Origin: Bacillota bacterium
GTDB lineage: Bacteria > Bacillota > Limnochordia > Darwinibacteriales > Darwinibacteriaceae
Length of the DNA: 64,000 bases
Direction of reading: 5' to 3'
NCBI GenBank assembly: GCA_029776155.1
Contig: JAKOTU010000060.1
Coordinates: forward strand, 1 to 64,000
Shown: positions 1 through 8,357 of the stretch, in pieces
Numbering within the stretch: position 1 is the first letter of the stretch
How the letters are laid out: every line of letters begins with the position of its first letter
Position numbers and translations under genes: made by a program
The notes under the pieces: generated by a model
What the model saw: the letters and a program-made list of their open reading frames with translations, nothing else
Database searches by the model: none
What the model was told of the DNA's origin: nothing

Positions 1-489
1 CGCATGGTTGGAGAGGGCATGGTTGGCCGCCAGATCAAACGAATAGTAAATGTCCTCCACAGTCAGAGGCACACCATCGCTCCAGGTGATGTTGTCGTGG
101 ATAACCACCTTGACCGCCAGGTAGTCGTACTTGGGATCGCTGTAGATCTCCTCCAGGCGGGCATAGTCAATGGAGCCGTCCGCGGTGAGGATAGGCTCCC
201 CTTGTTCATCCACGTAGTACCATTCCTTACCGATGAGGGGCAGGAACCGGCCCGTGTCTTCATCGTAGGAAAACAGGGAATCGTAGAGCATACTGGCAAT
301 GGTAGGCGCAATTCCTTCCCGGGAGAGCCAGGGCATGTACGCGGAAGGGAAGGAGGACTGCACCGAGCCCACATACAGGGTGTTAGGATCGCTCCGGTGA
401 CTGCCGCGCCCACCCTGGCACCCTGCCAAAGGCACAACAAGCAGGCCCACCATCACAAAGAGCATCAGCCTCTTGGTCACAGCGTTCAC
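1..489 (-). CDS. Peptide-type ABC transporter substrate-binding lipoprotein (SBP family 5), N-terminal part
   Basis: The first 163 codons of an extracellular solute-binding protein; the rest lies beyond the left edge. A GTG start at 489 follows GGAGGGCGAG. The N terminus has a basic stretch, a hydrophobic segment and a lipobox ending at Cys24 (PLAGC), so the product should be a membrane-anchored lipoprotein. The segments LYDSLFSYDEDTG, IGKEWYY and TWSDGVPLTVEDIYYSFDL match the start of the SBP_bac_5 fold, which binds oligopeptides, dipeptides or nickel for ABC import. It begins 12 bases after the preceding lipoprotein gene, so the two are probably co-transcribed. The ligand cannot be inferred. 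Confidence 0.85.
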   Translation of the reverse strand, partial: MNAVTKRLMLFVMVGLLVVPLAGCQGGRGSHRSDPNTLYVGSVQSSFPSAYMPWLSREGIAPTIASMLYDSLFSYDEDTGRFLPLIGKEWYYVDEQGEPILTADGSIDYARLEEIYSDPKYDYLAVKVVIHDNITWSDGVPLTVEDIYYSFDLAANHALSNHA

Positions 490-501
490 CTCGCCCTCCG
501 C

Positions 502-1809
502 TTAGAAGGTCAGCAGGAATCTGTAATCGGTGCCGTCGATGTTAAAGGACATGTTGAAGCCAGTGGGCCAGATGTCGCCAACCCGCTTTGCCCCTTCCGA
601 CTCCAGGGCCAACTGATAGGCCATGGGACCAGGCACAATGCTGAAGGTCCCCTTCTCCTGCAGCAGCTCGATCCCATTTGCTTCATCTACAATGGTGAGC
701 TGGTACTGGCCATCCACGCCGAGCTCGAGCTGCGCCACGATTGATTCTGCACCCATGGTACCGCCGCTGAACCGTCCCAGGATCTGGGAGTTGTAAAAGA
801 GCAGCTCTTCAGTTCCGAAGGCGGCAGTAAGGGTATAGGGCGTTTTGCTCCCTTCCCGGGTCTCGCCCTGCTCGGGGCTTAAGGTGATACTGCGCTGATC
901 CGCGGTGAAACTTCCCCGCTCACTAAGCTCCCCTGCGGTGAAGGTATAGCCACCGAAGTAGTCCAGCTCTAAGCGGGCCTCACCGCCGGCAGCAGTTTGG
1001 GCCAACCAGGTACCGGCGTGCTGCGCGGTGGTAGCCACCCTAAAGAGGGTCGTGCTGCGCTCCTCTTCCGCCCGGGGCTTAAATGCCAGCTCTAAGGCTC
1101 CAGCATCGTTCACGCTGCCCCTGAGCTCCGTCCCGCCTTCCGGGGTAATGAACAGGTTCTGTCCGGCCACCCTAAAGGTACCGGTCTCCTCATAAAGCTG
1201 ACTACCCTCTAAAGAGCTTTTAAAGGAGTATCTAGCCCCAGGTAGGAGGTTGAGGACATAGTCGTAGCGCCGGCCCTCCTCTTCCACGAAGGCCAGATAG
1301 GTATCATAGTACTCTTCATAGATGTACTTATGGGCCACCAGCCGATAGATCATGTCGGGGTTTTCCTCATCCACCCGCTCATACATGATATTGGCCGTAC
1401 CATAGGGCAGGGTGGTTTTGAACACCAAGTTGGGACCTTCCCGTTCGAAGGTGGCCGTCTTGGGGGATTCGGGAGTGGAATCGGAGTAGATCATCACGTA
1501 TGTACCTTCGAGCTCACCGATCTTACCGCTCCCCCGCTCACTGGTGAACTGCCGGTTGGGCGCAAGGACAAAGGTGTTATCTTCGTTGATACGGAGATAA
1601 AACTGGAGGGCCATGCCTAAGTCGGTAATATCAATGACATAATCGCCGGCCAGGGGCTCTTCCGCCGCTGGAGCAGATTGCACCGCCACCGTGCCCTGAG
1701 TAGAGCTGGTCTCAGCCTGCTGTTTGGGCGACCTACCGCAGGCGGAGAGGAGCAAGCTTAAGCCCATGAGCACAACAAAGGTGGTAAAAAGCCATACTTT
1801 TCGCCTCAT
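502..1809 (-). CDS. Repeat-containing exported lipoprotein, function unknown
   Basis: A 435-residue protein. I chose the ATG at 1809 because GGGAGTGATCTT precedes it and it places a clean signal peptide at the N terminus; a longer upstream reading would run through a hairpin. The lipobox LLSAC gives a lipidated Cys24. The body holds about four beta-rich modules, each with a 'GTY/GTF/GSF...' strand followed by a glycine-rich turn (for example GTFRVAGQNLFITPEGG and GSFTADQRSITLSPEQG). The protein at 2647-3339 carries the same module. I recognise no named family; copper-resistance NlpE-like barrels are a distant possibility. It probably sits on the outer face of a membrane. Confidence 0.75.
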   Translation of the reverse strand: MRRKVWLFTTFVVLMGLSLLLSACGRSPKQQAETSSTQGTVAVQSAPAAEEPLAGDYVIDITDLGMALQFYLRINEDNTFVLAPNRQFTSERGSGKIGELEGTYVMIYSDSTPESPKTATFEREGPNLVFKTTLPYGTANIMYERVDEENPDMIYRLVAHKYIYEEYYDTYLAFVEEEGRRYDYVLNLLPGARYSFKSSLEGSQLYEETGTFRVAGQNLFITPEGGTELRGSVNDAGALELAFKPRAEEERSTTLFRVATTAQHAGTWLAQTAAGGEARLELDYFGGYTFTAGELSERGSFTADQRSITLSPEQGETREGSKTPYTLTAAFGTEELLFYNSQILGRFSGGTMGAESIVAQLELGVDGQYQLTIVDEANGIELLQEKGTFSIVPGPMAYQLALESEGAKRVGDIWPTGFNMSFNIDGTDYRFLLTF

Positions 1810-1830
1810 AAGATCACTCCCACTTTGCAG

Positions 1831-1862
1831 ACAAGGGAGAGGGGCTGCGGCCTCTCCCTTGT
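1831..1862 (-). terminator. Perfect 12-bp inverted repeat between two genes
   Basis: ACAAGGGAGAGG is paired with CCTCTCCCTTGT across an 8-base loop. It lies between the stop of the split-barrel gene (1884) and the start of the lipoprotein gene (1809). No T-run follows on the minus strand, so it may be a partial terminator or mRNA-processing hairpin rather than a full stop. Confidence 0.45.
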
Positions 1863-1883
1863 TCCTTTCATTTACTGCTCTGT

Positions 1884-2552
1884 TCAAAACGGAAACTGCA
1901 GCTTGGTACCGAAACCCTCCCGGGTGGAGGAGTTGTCATAGATCTCTTCAATCTCAAACACGTACGCCGGGTATTTCAACCAGCGGCTCTTATCGGGACG
2001 GTGATACACATCATGCTGGGCGTTGATGAACTGCTGGTACAGCTCCCGCTTGCCCGATTGGGCCTCATCGAAAATGCGTACCCGCCCCCGTACTTCAAAG
2101 GAGATCATGGGCGGCTGGTAATAGATCAGGGTAGCCTCGGGATTTTCCTGCAGGTTGGCCCAGGTGTGTTTCTTGGCCATCTCTAAACTACCAATTCTGG
2201 TAAAGTCAATGCGGTGGTGATTGTCGGGATGGTAAATCTGTTCCACCAACACCTGCAGGCCCCTCTGGCTGTGGGCCCGATCATCGCCATCGTAGGAGTC
2301 AATATGTTCCAGGTAGGCCTCTAAAACCTCTTCCAAATATTCCTCCTTGGGTAGGAAGCCAAAACCTTTGATGCTAGCGTTCAAGCCAGCTGGTCCATGG
2401 GTAACAAGTGCTGGATTATGGGAGCAAAAACTCAAAAAGATCTTCTCCCGGGACATCTCCTTTCCTTCATAGAGCGCCATAACCGTATTGGCCCTGGTGT
2501 TAAATGCCCAGTTGAAAAAGGCCTCTGCTGTTCTTACCTTGTTTTCTGCCAT
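1884..2552 (-). CDS. Pyridoxamine 5'-phosphate oxidase-like flavin split-barrel protein
   Basis: A 222-residue soluble protein. The ATG at 2552 has GGGAGGATAGTTTA in front of it and removes an unlikely 22-residue extension. Segments such as FLSFCSHNPALVTHGPAG near the N terminus and ATLIYYQPPMISFEVRGRVRIF followed by a tyrosine-rich C terminus (YPAYVFEIEEIYD) fit the FMN-binding split barrel of the pyridoxamine-phosphate-oxidase-like superfamily. Members bind FMN, F420 or heme and reduce or degrade varied substrates, so the reaction cannot be named. Its position among exported-protein genes is unusual for a cytoplasmic flavoprotein. Confidence 0.7.
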   Translation of the reverse strand: MAENKVRTAEAFFNWAFNTRANTVMALYEGKEMSREKIFLSFCSHNPALVTHGPAGLNASIKGFGFLPKEEYLEEVLEAYLEHIDSYDGDDRAHSQRGLQVLVEQIYHPDNHHRIDFTRIGSLEMAKKHTWANLQENPEATLIYYQPPMISFEVRGRVRIFDEAQSGKRELYQQFINAQHDVYHRPDKSRWLKYPAYVFEIEEIYDNSSTREGFGTKLQFPF

Positions 2553-2646
2553 TAAACTATCCTCCCAACTAGTCCCCTTTTTAGAAAAAAGGCCTAGAAA
2601 GGGCTGCCCCTGGGACACCCCCTCCTAAGTCCTTTAGAGCCCACAG

Positions 2647-3339
2647 TTACCTGGCAAGCTCGATTTCGACCCGGATGCCCATTACTTTAGCCACCACAAA
2701 GGGGGCGCGCACAGTGTTTTCACCTAAAGTGCCAGTGAACACTTCCCCAGCGCTGGTGGTAAAGGTGATGGTACTCCCTTGTACGCTGTAGAAACCTTGT
2801 TCATGCACGGCTTCAGAATCATTTCCGGGAACGGCTAGGTAATAGTAGCCGCCCTGGGCATTGAGGTATAACGTGGCCTCAACGGTAGTGGGGCCCTGCA
2901 GGGTGGCCCGGTAGATGCCAGCCGCGGGGTTGTCCGTAAGCACCAGGGTGGATTCGGTGCGCTGCCGGGCCATCTGGGAAGGCTTCACCGGCACGGTGAT
3001 GGAACCATCCGCGTTCACCGTACCCTCCAGGGCGTCCTCACCTTCAGGCACCAGCACGAGCCTTGAGCCATCCACTTGGTAAGTTCCCGTCTCCACAAAG
3101 TCGTAGAGGGCATCGCCCACCACAAAGTAGCTCTTCAGCTCATAACTGCCATCGGCCTTCAGTTCCACCGTGTATGTATAGTTGATTAAGCCGCCCATGC
3201 CTGCGGTTTCGTGCCCGCCTGCATAAATGCCCACTGCAGCTGCGCTGGCCGCCCCGGAAAACCACAGGGAGCAGAGCAACGCCGCCGCTGTAAACAAACC
3301 CAACAACGCTGTCTTGAAGCCTTTCTGCCACTTAGCCAT
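2647..3339 (-). CDS. Exported repeat protein with signal peptide, function unknown
   Basis: A 230-residue secreted protein. The ATG at 3339 follows GGAGGGTGAAGAACTACC. Residues 1-33 form a type I signal peptide (basic start, hydrophobic core, cleavage near SGAASAAA). The mature part holds two beta-rich modules (GTYQVDGSRLVLVPEGED and GFYSVQGSTITFTTSAGE) resembling those in the lipoprotein at 502-1809, which suggests duplication. It is the first gene after a strong promoter and probably heads an operon running through the split-barrel protein, the lipoprotein and the substrate-binding protein. No enzymatic motif was seen. Confidence 0.75.
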   Translation of the reverse strand: MAKWQKGFKTALLGLFTAAALLCSLWFSGAASAAAVGIYAGGHETAGMGGLINYTYTVELKADGSYELKSYFVVGDALYDFVETGTYQVDGSRLVLVPEGEDALEGTVNADGSITVPVKPSQMARQRTESTLVLTDNPAAGIYRATLQGPTTVEATLYLNAQGGYYYLAVPGNDSEAVHEQGFYSVQGSTITFTTSAGEVFTGTLGENTVRAPFVVAKVMGIRVEIELAR

Positions 3340-3375
3340 GGTAGTTCTTCACCCTCCAGCGGTTATTTATTATTA

Positions 3376-3404
3376 AGTATATTCCCGGGCCTGCCCCCTG
3401 TCAA
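3376..3404 (-). promoter_or_regulatory. Strong sigma-A type promoter
   Basis: On the minus strand TTGACA (3404-3399) and TATACT (3381-3376) are separated by 17 bases, nearly consensus. It lies 36 bases upstream of the ATG at 3339 and should drive the minus-strand cluster down to the left edge. Confidence 0.75.
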
Positions 3405-3542
3405 CAAACTTCACCGTCTTTGGCCCCCTAGTTCGATCTTTTTACGTGTTGCAGACAGTTATGAATATCAATTTCCGCAATGCTTTTCCCTTCTTTTCAC
3501 GAATGATCCCCTCAAGGGAGGACCGCCCTGGAGACCTGCTGA

Positions 3543-4109
3543 TCAGTCACGGTAGAGCTCCGAGTCGAAAATCCACAAAGCCGATCCATCGTCCCACTTC
3601 ATGGCCCACAGCAGGCGCACCTTGCCACCAGGTTCAGGAGCCACGGCCCAATCGGTATCACCCGGGCCGTCGAGGAGGATGATAGCCTGCACCACCTCGC
3701 CATTGATCTCCCTGGGGTAAGACAGGCGCCAGTTTCCTGCCACCACATCCCTACTCCAAGCGGCGTGCTGGAACAGATAGGTGCCATCGCTGCCGATGTA
3801 CACCCCCCCTTGATCCAGCCCCTGCTGCACCTTACCTTCCCCCAAGGGAATGCTGTTCAGCCAGATGCGCCAGGAGCCAAAAAGGTTTGCAAAGTCCAGC
3901 AAAAATGGATCGATCTCCCCTGCTTCCTCCCCCGACAGCTCAACTTCCCACAGATCGGTGTACTCAGCTTTGGTCCAGGGTTCCACGTACTCAGCCTCTG
4001 ACCACTGCTTGGTCTGCAGCGGCTCACTCCAAATCTCTGCTGCCCCAGCGGCTCCCGGGGATGCCACCAGCAGCACGGCCAAGAAGATACTGCCCCAAAG
4101 GCGGGCCAT
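3543..4109 (-). CDS. Small exported protein, function unknown
   Basis: A 188-residue protein read from the ATG at 4109, which has GGGAGAATTCCG ahead of it. A signal peptide ends near SPGAAGAAE. The mature protein is rich in Trp, Glu and Asp (tandem WSEPL, WSEAEYVEPW and WTKAEYTDLW near its N terminus) and has segments such as GSWRIWLNSIPLGEG and GGVYIGSDGTYLFQHAAWSR that look like an all-beta, possibly sugar-binding sandwich. I cannot assign a family. It lies between the terminator of the radical-SAM operon and the promoter at 3376-3404, so it is probably transcribed on its own. Confidence 0.65.
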   Translation of the reverse strand: MARLWGSIFLAVLLVASPGAAGAAEIWSEPLQTKQWSEAEYVEPWTKAEYTDLWEVELSGEEAGEIDPFLLDFANLFGSWRIWLNSIPLGEGKVQQGLDQGGVYIGSDGTYLFQHAAWSRDVVAGNWRLSYPREINGEVVQAIILLDGPGDTDWAVAPEPGGKVRLLWAMKWDDGSALWIFDSELYRD

Positions 4110-4191
4110 CGGAATTCTCCCTTCTGTGTTGCCAGATTTGGGAAAATACTTCACCATGTTACTAAGCTATTCCTGCTGCCGGGGAAGAAAC

Positions 4192-4217
4192 AAAAAAGAG
4201 CGCCCCGCGGCGCTCTT
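4192..4217 (-). terminator. Rho-independent terminator of the TetR/radical-SAM operon
   Basis: On the minus strand AAGAGCGCC pairs with GGCGCTCTT across a short GC loop and runs into TTTTTTG. It begins 14 bases after the stop codon of the radical-SAM gene. Confidence 0.85.
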
Positions 4218-4231
4218 GGCGACTTGCAGGC

Positions 4232-5593
4232 TTACATAGCCTGCTTGACTTCCTGGGCAGTACGTTCCTGCCAGATGGCATCGGCCACCGGGCCCCATTT
4301 AGCCGCGGCTTCCCGGCATCTGCCCGCAAACACCTCGGCCGGTTCGTGATCCAACCGCTGGGTGGAATAGGCGTTGGCTTTGGCCACCATTTCCACTAGG
4401 GCATCAGGGTTATCCAAAGCTGGGCAGGGCCGCAGCGGATTTTCATTGAAGGGTTGATGCTGGCGGTACTGCATGAACAGGGGAGATTTGAGGGCCTCCA
4501 AGAGGCTCTTTTCCCGAATATTACTGTCGGCGTAGTGGATGAAGGCGCAGGGTTCCACATCACCATGGGCGTTGATGTGCAGGTAGTGCCGTCCTCCGGC
4601 GATGCAGCCATTGCAGTACTCCCCATCATTCCAAAAGTCGATGAGGAAGATGGGCTTTTTGCCCCTGAACTCATGCACCCGCTCATACATGAGCTTGCGC
4701 TGCTCGGGGCTGACCAAAAGCTCAGGCCGGGCGTTCTGCCCAATGGGCATGTAGGTGAAGTACCAGCCGAACAGGCACCCCTTTTCCACCATGGCATCCA
4801 CAAACTCCTCTGAAGCAACCTCTTCCGTGTTCTGCGCATGGTAGCAGGTGGAAAAACCGAAGGGCGCCCCCACTTCCCGGAGCAGATCCATGGCGCGTAC
4901 CGTCTTGGCGTAGGTGCCAGCGCCGCGGCGGAAGTCATTGGCGTCCGCAAAACCTTCCACGCTGATGGCCAGGGCCACATTGCCCACTTCAGCCAGCTGC
5001 TCCGCCAGTTCGGGGGTGACTAAAGTGGCGTTAGTAAAGGCACAGAAGACGGCATCACTGTGCTTGCGGGCCAGAGTGAGGATATCAGCTGAGCGCAGCA
5101 GCGGCTCGCCGCCTGAGTATAAATAGAAGAATACTCCCAACTCTTTACCCTGCTGAATGATGCTGTCCAGCTCATCCAAACTAAGGTGTGCACCCTTGGC
5201 GTACTCCCCCGCCCAGCAGCCTTCACAGCGCAGATTGCAGTTGGAAGTGGGATCCATGAGGATGGCCCAGGGCACGTTGCACCCGTGCTCCTCCTCCACC
5301 GCCCGGGCAATGGGTACGCCAATGAGGGCCGCATTGAGGAAAAAGTTCATCACGATCTTCTCAGCAACATTGGGGGCCAGCTGCCGCAGGGCCCGCTCGG
5401 TAAATTTGCGCCAGTTGTTCTGGGGATCAGCCCACATGGCCTCGGCTTGGCCGATGATCTCCCGGTGCCAGGGGATGCGGGCAAAGGGACGGATTAAACT
5501 GATGAGGCGAGTGAAATTCTGTTCAGGATTGCGTCTGACGTACCGTAAAGCTTCCCTTAATGCAGCAGCCTGAAGACTTTGCTTCACCGACAT
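4232..5593 (-). CDS. Radical SAM/SPASM domain protein
   Basis: A 453-residue iron-sulfur enzyme. Cys119, Cys123 and Cys126 (CNLRCEGC) form the CxxxCxxC motif that binds the catalytic 4Fe-4S cluster and SAM. GGEP follows at about 161-164. The C-terminal region has further cysteines (C327, C330 in YCNGC, C349 in VEPCAF, C390 in RPCPALD) typical of a SPASM domain holding auxiliary clusters. The first ~105 residues are a helical extension. SPASM enzymes mature peptides or modify proteins and small molecules, but no precursor peptide gene is visible nearby. It starts 81 bases after a TetR regulator and shares its promoter, so the regulator probably controls it. Confidence 0.88.
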   Translation of the reverse strand: MSVKQSLQAAALREALRYVRRNPEQNFTRLISLIRPFARIPWHREIIGQAEAMWADPQNNWRKFTERALRQLAPNVAEKIVMNFFLNAALIGVPIARAVEEEHGCNVPWAILMDPTSNCNLRCEGCWAGEYAKGAHLSLDELDSIIQQGKELGVFFYLYSGGEPLLRSADILTLARKHSDAVFCAFTNATLVTPELAEQLAEVGNVALAISVEGFADANDFRRGAGTYAKTVRAMDLLREVGAPFGFSTCYHAQNTEEVASEEFVDAMVEKGCLFGWYFTYMPIGQNARPELLVSPEQRKLMYERVHEFRGKKPIFLIDFWNDGEYCNGCIAGGRHYLHINAHGDVEPCAFIHYADSNIREKSLLEALKSPLFMQYRQHQPFNENPLRPCPALDNPDALVEMVAKANAYSTQRLDHEPAEVFAGRCREAAAKWGPVADAIWQERTAQEVKQAM

Positions 5594-5674
5594 CTAAACA
5601 TCTCTCCTTCCCTGAACTCTTCTCTCCAACCAAGCCTCCGTTCGCCAGACCAGCTCCACGGGCCCGCCCAGGTT

Positions 5675-6388
5675 TTAGTTCTTGTCCTCGACCACGGCAA
5701 TGTGGCGCCCGCCCAACCCCTCAGCCAACAGGGCATAGGAGCGGAGGGCCAAATCCCGCAGCCGCTCATCGCTGAGGTGGCTTTTCGCCTTGTACTCGTC
5801 ATAAAAGGCAGCCATGCTCAACAGGGGAATGATCAGGAAGAAAAACTCAAAAAACACCAGATCCTCACCATAATGGGCTTCCTGATCAGCTGCCTTTTCC
5901 GAGTTGTGCAGGGAACTTGCGGGCCCGCTGTCCAACAGCTCCATAATCTTAAACAGACTCCCCTGGTGTTTCCCCCCTTTCAGCGACTCCAGCATCACAA
6001 TCCGTACCATGTGGCGGTTTTGCAGGGCATAATCAACTATGTCCGCGTAATACCTATTCAAGTTAAGCTTGAAATATTTCACTGCCCCCTGGTCCGCGAA
6101 CAGGAAGCGGTCTCCGGCCAAGCTCAAGCGGCCTTCCCGCATCATGGTACGGATGCAGTTGTTCACAAAGTCCAAGGAGATGTTGTATACACCGGTCATC
6201 AAGGAATCGACCAGGCTGTCTAAAATGTCCTCTTTGTTGTGGAAGTAATAGTAAATCAGGGCTTTGTTCACACCCGCGGCTTCCGCGATTTCGTAAACCC
6301 TGGTTCCATCGTAGCCCTTCTCAGAAAACAGGCGGCTGGCGGCCTGCAGAATGCGGGCCTTGGGTTCCATTCTATCCTCGGTTTTCAA
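5675..6388 (-). CDS. TetR/AcrR family transcriptional regulator
   Basis: The N-terminal ~55 residues form a TetR helix-turn-helix: ILQAASRLFSEKGYDG, then VYEIAEAAGVNKALIYYYF. The rest is a helical ligand-binding domain. I place the start at a TTG (6388) with GGAGGATAACCCA in front; an ATG at 6370 is the alternative. An ATG at 6430 would lie at the -10 box of the promoter, so it is unlikely. The 238-residue length is normal. A palindrome at its own transcription start suggests autorepression, and the next gene is a radical-SAM enzyme, probably its target. Confidence 0.88.
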   Translation of the reverse strand: MKTEDRMEPKARILQAASRLFSEKGYDGTRVYEIAEAAGVNKALIYYYFHNKEDILDSLVDSLMTGVYNISLDFVNNCIRTMMREGRLSLAGDRFLFADQGAVKYFKLNLNRYYADIVDYALQNRHMVRIVMLESLKGGKHQGSLFKIMELLDSGPASSLHNSEKAADQEAHYGEDLVFFEFFFLIIPLLSMAAFYDEYKAKSHLSDERLRDLALRSYALLAEGLGGRHIAVVEDKN

Positions 6389-6403
6389 TGGGTTATCCTC
6401 CAG

Positions 6404-6427
6404 TTTGACTAACCGGTTAACTAAGTC
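6404..6427. promoter_or_regulatory. Probable TetR operator
   Basis: The palindrome TAACCGGTTA lies inside TTTGACTAACCGGTTAACTA. TetR-family operators of the form TNACTAACCGGTTAGTNA are common. It lies just downstream of the -10 box, over the expected transcription start, so binding would block RNA polymerase. Confidence 0.65.
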
Positions 6428-6428
6428 C

Positions 6429-6458
6429 ATTTTAGCACTTTCTGCCTTTAGGTGTCAA
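6429..6458 (-). promoter_or_regulatory. Promoter of the TetR/radical-SAM operon
   Basis: On the minus strand TTGACA (6458-6453) and TAAAAT (6434-6429) are separated by 18 bases. The operator-like palindrome follows immediately. Confidence 0.7.
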
Positions 6459-6554
6459 TCAACTGGAAAAGGTACTCCACGTTGGGCCTGCACGGACTGA
6501 AAAAAAGAACGACCAGCCGCAGCTAGCCGTTCATGCGTGCAATTTGCCTTTTCC

Positions 6555-7205
6555 CTATTTCCGTTCGTACTCCACCAAAGTCATGCGGTAGACAACGTCG
6601 CCCTCTTCCGAGAACATGGTCAGGGCCAACGGCCAGCCCACATCGGGAGCTACTACCCATTCCGATTTGGTAATATCCACCCGGTTCCCGCTTTCATCCG
6701 TTTCCCGCACAAACTTGCGCAGCAGATAACCCCTGACCCCAGCCACGGAGGTCTCCTCCACTACGCGCACCCGGGAGCCGTCGAACATCTGCATGTTGTT
6801 GCCCACCTCAAGTTCCAGATCGGCGGCCCACATGCCCAACAGCCACAGTTCCCCAAACCAGTCGCCGCCGCTCATCAAGGCCGATAAGCCCATCAATCCG
6901 CCTAAGAAGGTGAGATTATCGGAGAGCCCTTCCATGGGCATCAACTGCGTGCTCCCCTGGGTGACTTCCATAGTCTGGTCATCTACCCTGCGCAGCTCCA
7001 AGAATTGATACTGCTTGTTCTCTACAACAACATCTTCCTCCAGCTCCCAGTCCCACTCGGTTCGATAGTTGACCACTTCATAGCGGAACCTTTCGTACTG
7101 ATAGGGAAACACATTGTAGTTCCAAAACTCCTGAGCCCCGGCCGCCAACCCCAAAGACAGAACTACCACAACACTCAGCACAAGCATGGTCAGTCTGCGG
7201 ATCAT
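6555..7205 (-). CDS. Exported protein, function unknown
   Basis: The ATG at 7205 has GAGGAGGCGGAATTG upstream; a TTG one codon earlier is possible. A signal peptide of about 25 residues ends near LAAGAQE. The mature ~190 residues alternate short polar strands (YERFRYEVVNYRTEW, NKQYQFLELRRVDDQTMEV) with a central hydrophobic Gly/Leu stretch (LTFLGGLMGLSALMSGGDW), and end in beta strands. It resembles small periplasmic beta proteins of unknown function; the fold could be LolA/LppX-like, but that is a guess. It is transcribed alone and divergently from the DUF4382-like lipoprotein. Confidence 0.65.
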   Translation of the reverse strand: MIRRLTMLVLSVVVVLSLGLAAGAQEFWNYNVFPYQYERFRYEVVNYRTEWDWELEEDVVVENKQYQFLELRRVDDQTMEVTQGSTQLMPMEGLSDNLTFLGGLMGLSALMSGGDWFGELWLLGMWAADLELEVGNNMQMFDGSRVRVVEETSVAGVRGYLLRKFVRETDESGNRVDITKSEWVVAPDVGWPLALTMFSEEGDVVYRMTLVEYERK

Positions 7206-7442
7206 CAATTCCGCCTCCTCATTTGGAAGTTACTGCCTATATTAGGCAAGTGTTTCCAGATTCCTATAAAGAAGACTGCGTAGCTGGAAATTTAACGATC
7301 CGAGGGGGAACGGTGATCGGGCTAGGGATTTCCTTTTTTTACCTCGCATCGTCCGATGAAGATACCCGCAGCTCAGCCCCATCTTATGCCCATTGTATGC
7401 TGGGGGAACCTACCAACATACCGCAGAGAAAGGAGAACTACT

Positions 7443-8300
7443 TTGAAACTAAAGCTGTTTGTGTTGGCCTTGTTCGCTCTACTGTTCACCGGCTGTCTGG
7501 GCAGCTCTGGGGGCCCGGGCACGGCTGAGCTCGGTGTTTACTTGACCCAGACTGCGTTCCCTTCCCTGTCCCTGCAGGCCCTAGGGGCGGAGGAAATCAG
7601 GGAAGTATGGGTTTCCATGGCCAAAGTAACAGCCCGGATCAACGGACAGTGGGTAACCCTGCTGGAGCTGCCTGCAGATGCTGGGGAGATCAATCTTAAG
7701 GAGCTCCTGTTTAGGGCCCAGCTCTTAGGCGCAACCTCCATCCCCGCTGGGAAGCTCAGTGAAATCCGCTTTGAACTCCGGGAAAACCAAGCGGGGGGAC
7801 ACCTGTACAATTACCTGGTCTTTGCTGATGGAAGGATCGAGCCCCTGAAGCTGCCCAGCCGCGAGCTCAAACCGGAGCTGAACCTGGTTATTGCCCGGGA
7901 CAGCGCGGTGGAACTTGTCTTTGACGTAAACCTAGATTACTTCGCCGAACGGGGCAGCGGCGGCTACACCGTGAATCCCCGCAAAGCCCTGCGTTTTCTG
8001 GACTCATACTGGCAAGAGTTCGCCTCCCTTTCAGCAACCATCGAGCTTCCTCCAGGACTTGGTGAAATCCTGACCGTGGAACTCAAGCTGTTGAGGGTGG
8101 GGGATCAACACCCCATCTGGAGCGCAGAGCTGCAGGATGGGGTACTCAGCTTCCAAGTCACCAGCCTGCCAGCGGGGGAATACACCTTGGAAGCAGCCGT
8201 AAAGCTGGCTGATCTGGCCACCCTCACCTTCTCCAGCGGTCCGTTCCACCTGGAAGGGGGAACAAACAAGCAGATCGTCCTGGGAAGCAGAGGGAAATAG
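7443..8300 (+). CDS. DUF4382-like lipoprotein
   Basis: A 285-residue lipoprotein. The reading frame extends back to 7356, but the Shine-Dalgarno AAAGGAGAACTAC sits directly before a TTG at 7443, and that start gives a proper lipoprotein signal with Cys18 (LFTGC). The mature N terminus (VYLTQTAFPSL, then EEIREVWVSMAKVTARING, and later IPAGKLSEIRFELRE) matches the DUF4382 pattern, a beta-sandwich found in many bacterial surface lipoproteins. The C-terminal ~80 residues look like a second, carboxypeptidase-regulatory-like beta domain (SLPAGEYTLEAAVKLADL). Its function is unknown. A hairpin terminator follows. Confidence 0.72.
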   Translation: MKLKLFVLALFALLFTGCLGSSGGPGTAELGVYLTQTAFPSLSLQALGAEEIREVWVSMAKVTARINGQWVTLLELPADAGEINLKELLFRAQLLGATSIPAGKLSEIRFELRENQAGGHLYNYLVFADGRIEPLKLPSRELKPELNLVIARDSAVELVFDVNLDYFAERGSGGYTVNPRKALRFLDSYWQEFASLSATIELPPGLGEILTVELKLLRVGDQHPIWSAELQDGVLSFQVTSLPAGEYTLEAAVKLADLATLTFSSGPFHLEGGTNKQIVLGSRGK

Positions 8301-8315
8301 GCATTTAGCGCAGCA

Positions 8316-8344
8316 AAGCCGAGCTCGTTAGGGGAGCTCGGCTT
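8316..8344. terminator. Bidirectional hairpin between convergent genes
   Basis: AAGCCGAGCTC and GAGCTCGGCTT form an 11-bp stem around a 7-base loop between the stops of the DUF4382-like gene and the hydrolase gene. T-runs are weak on both sides. Confidence 0.6.
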
Positions 8345-8357
8345 GCCCTTTGCCCAT

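Noticed and set aside
6389-6430. ATG at 6430 as start of the TetR gene
   Set aside because: It falls at the -10 box of the predicted promoter, upstream of the expected transcription start.
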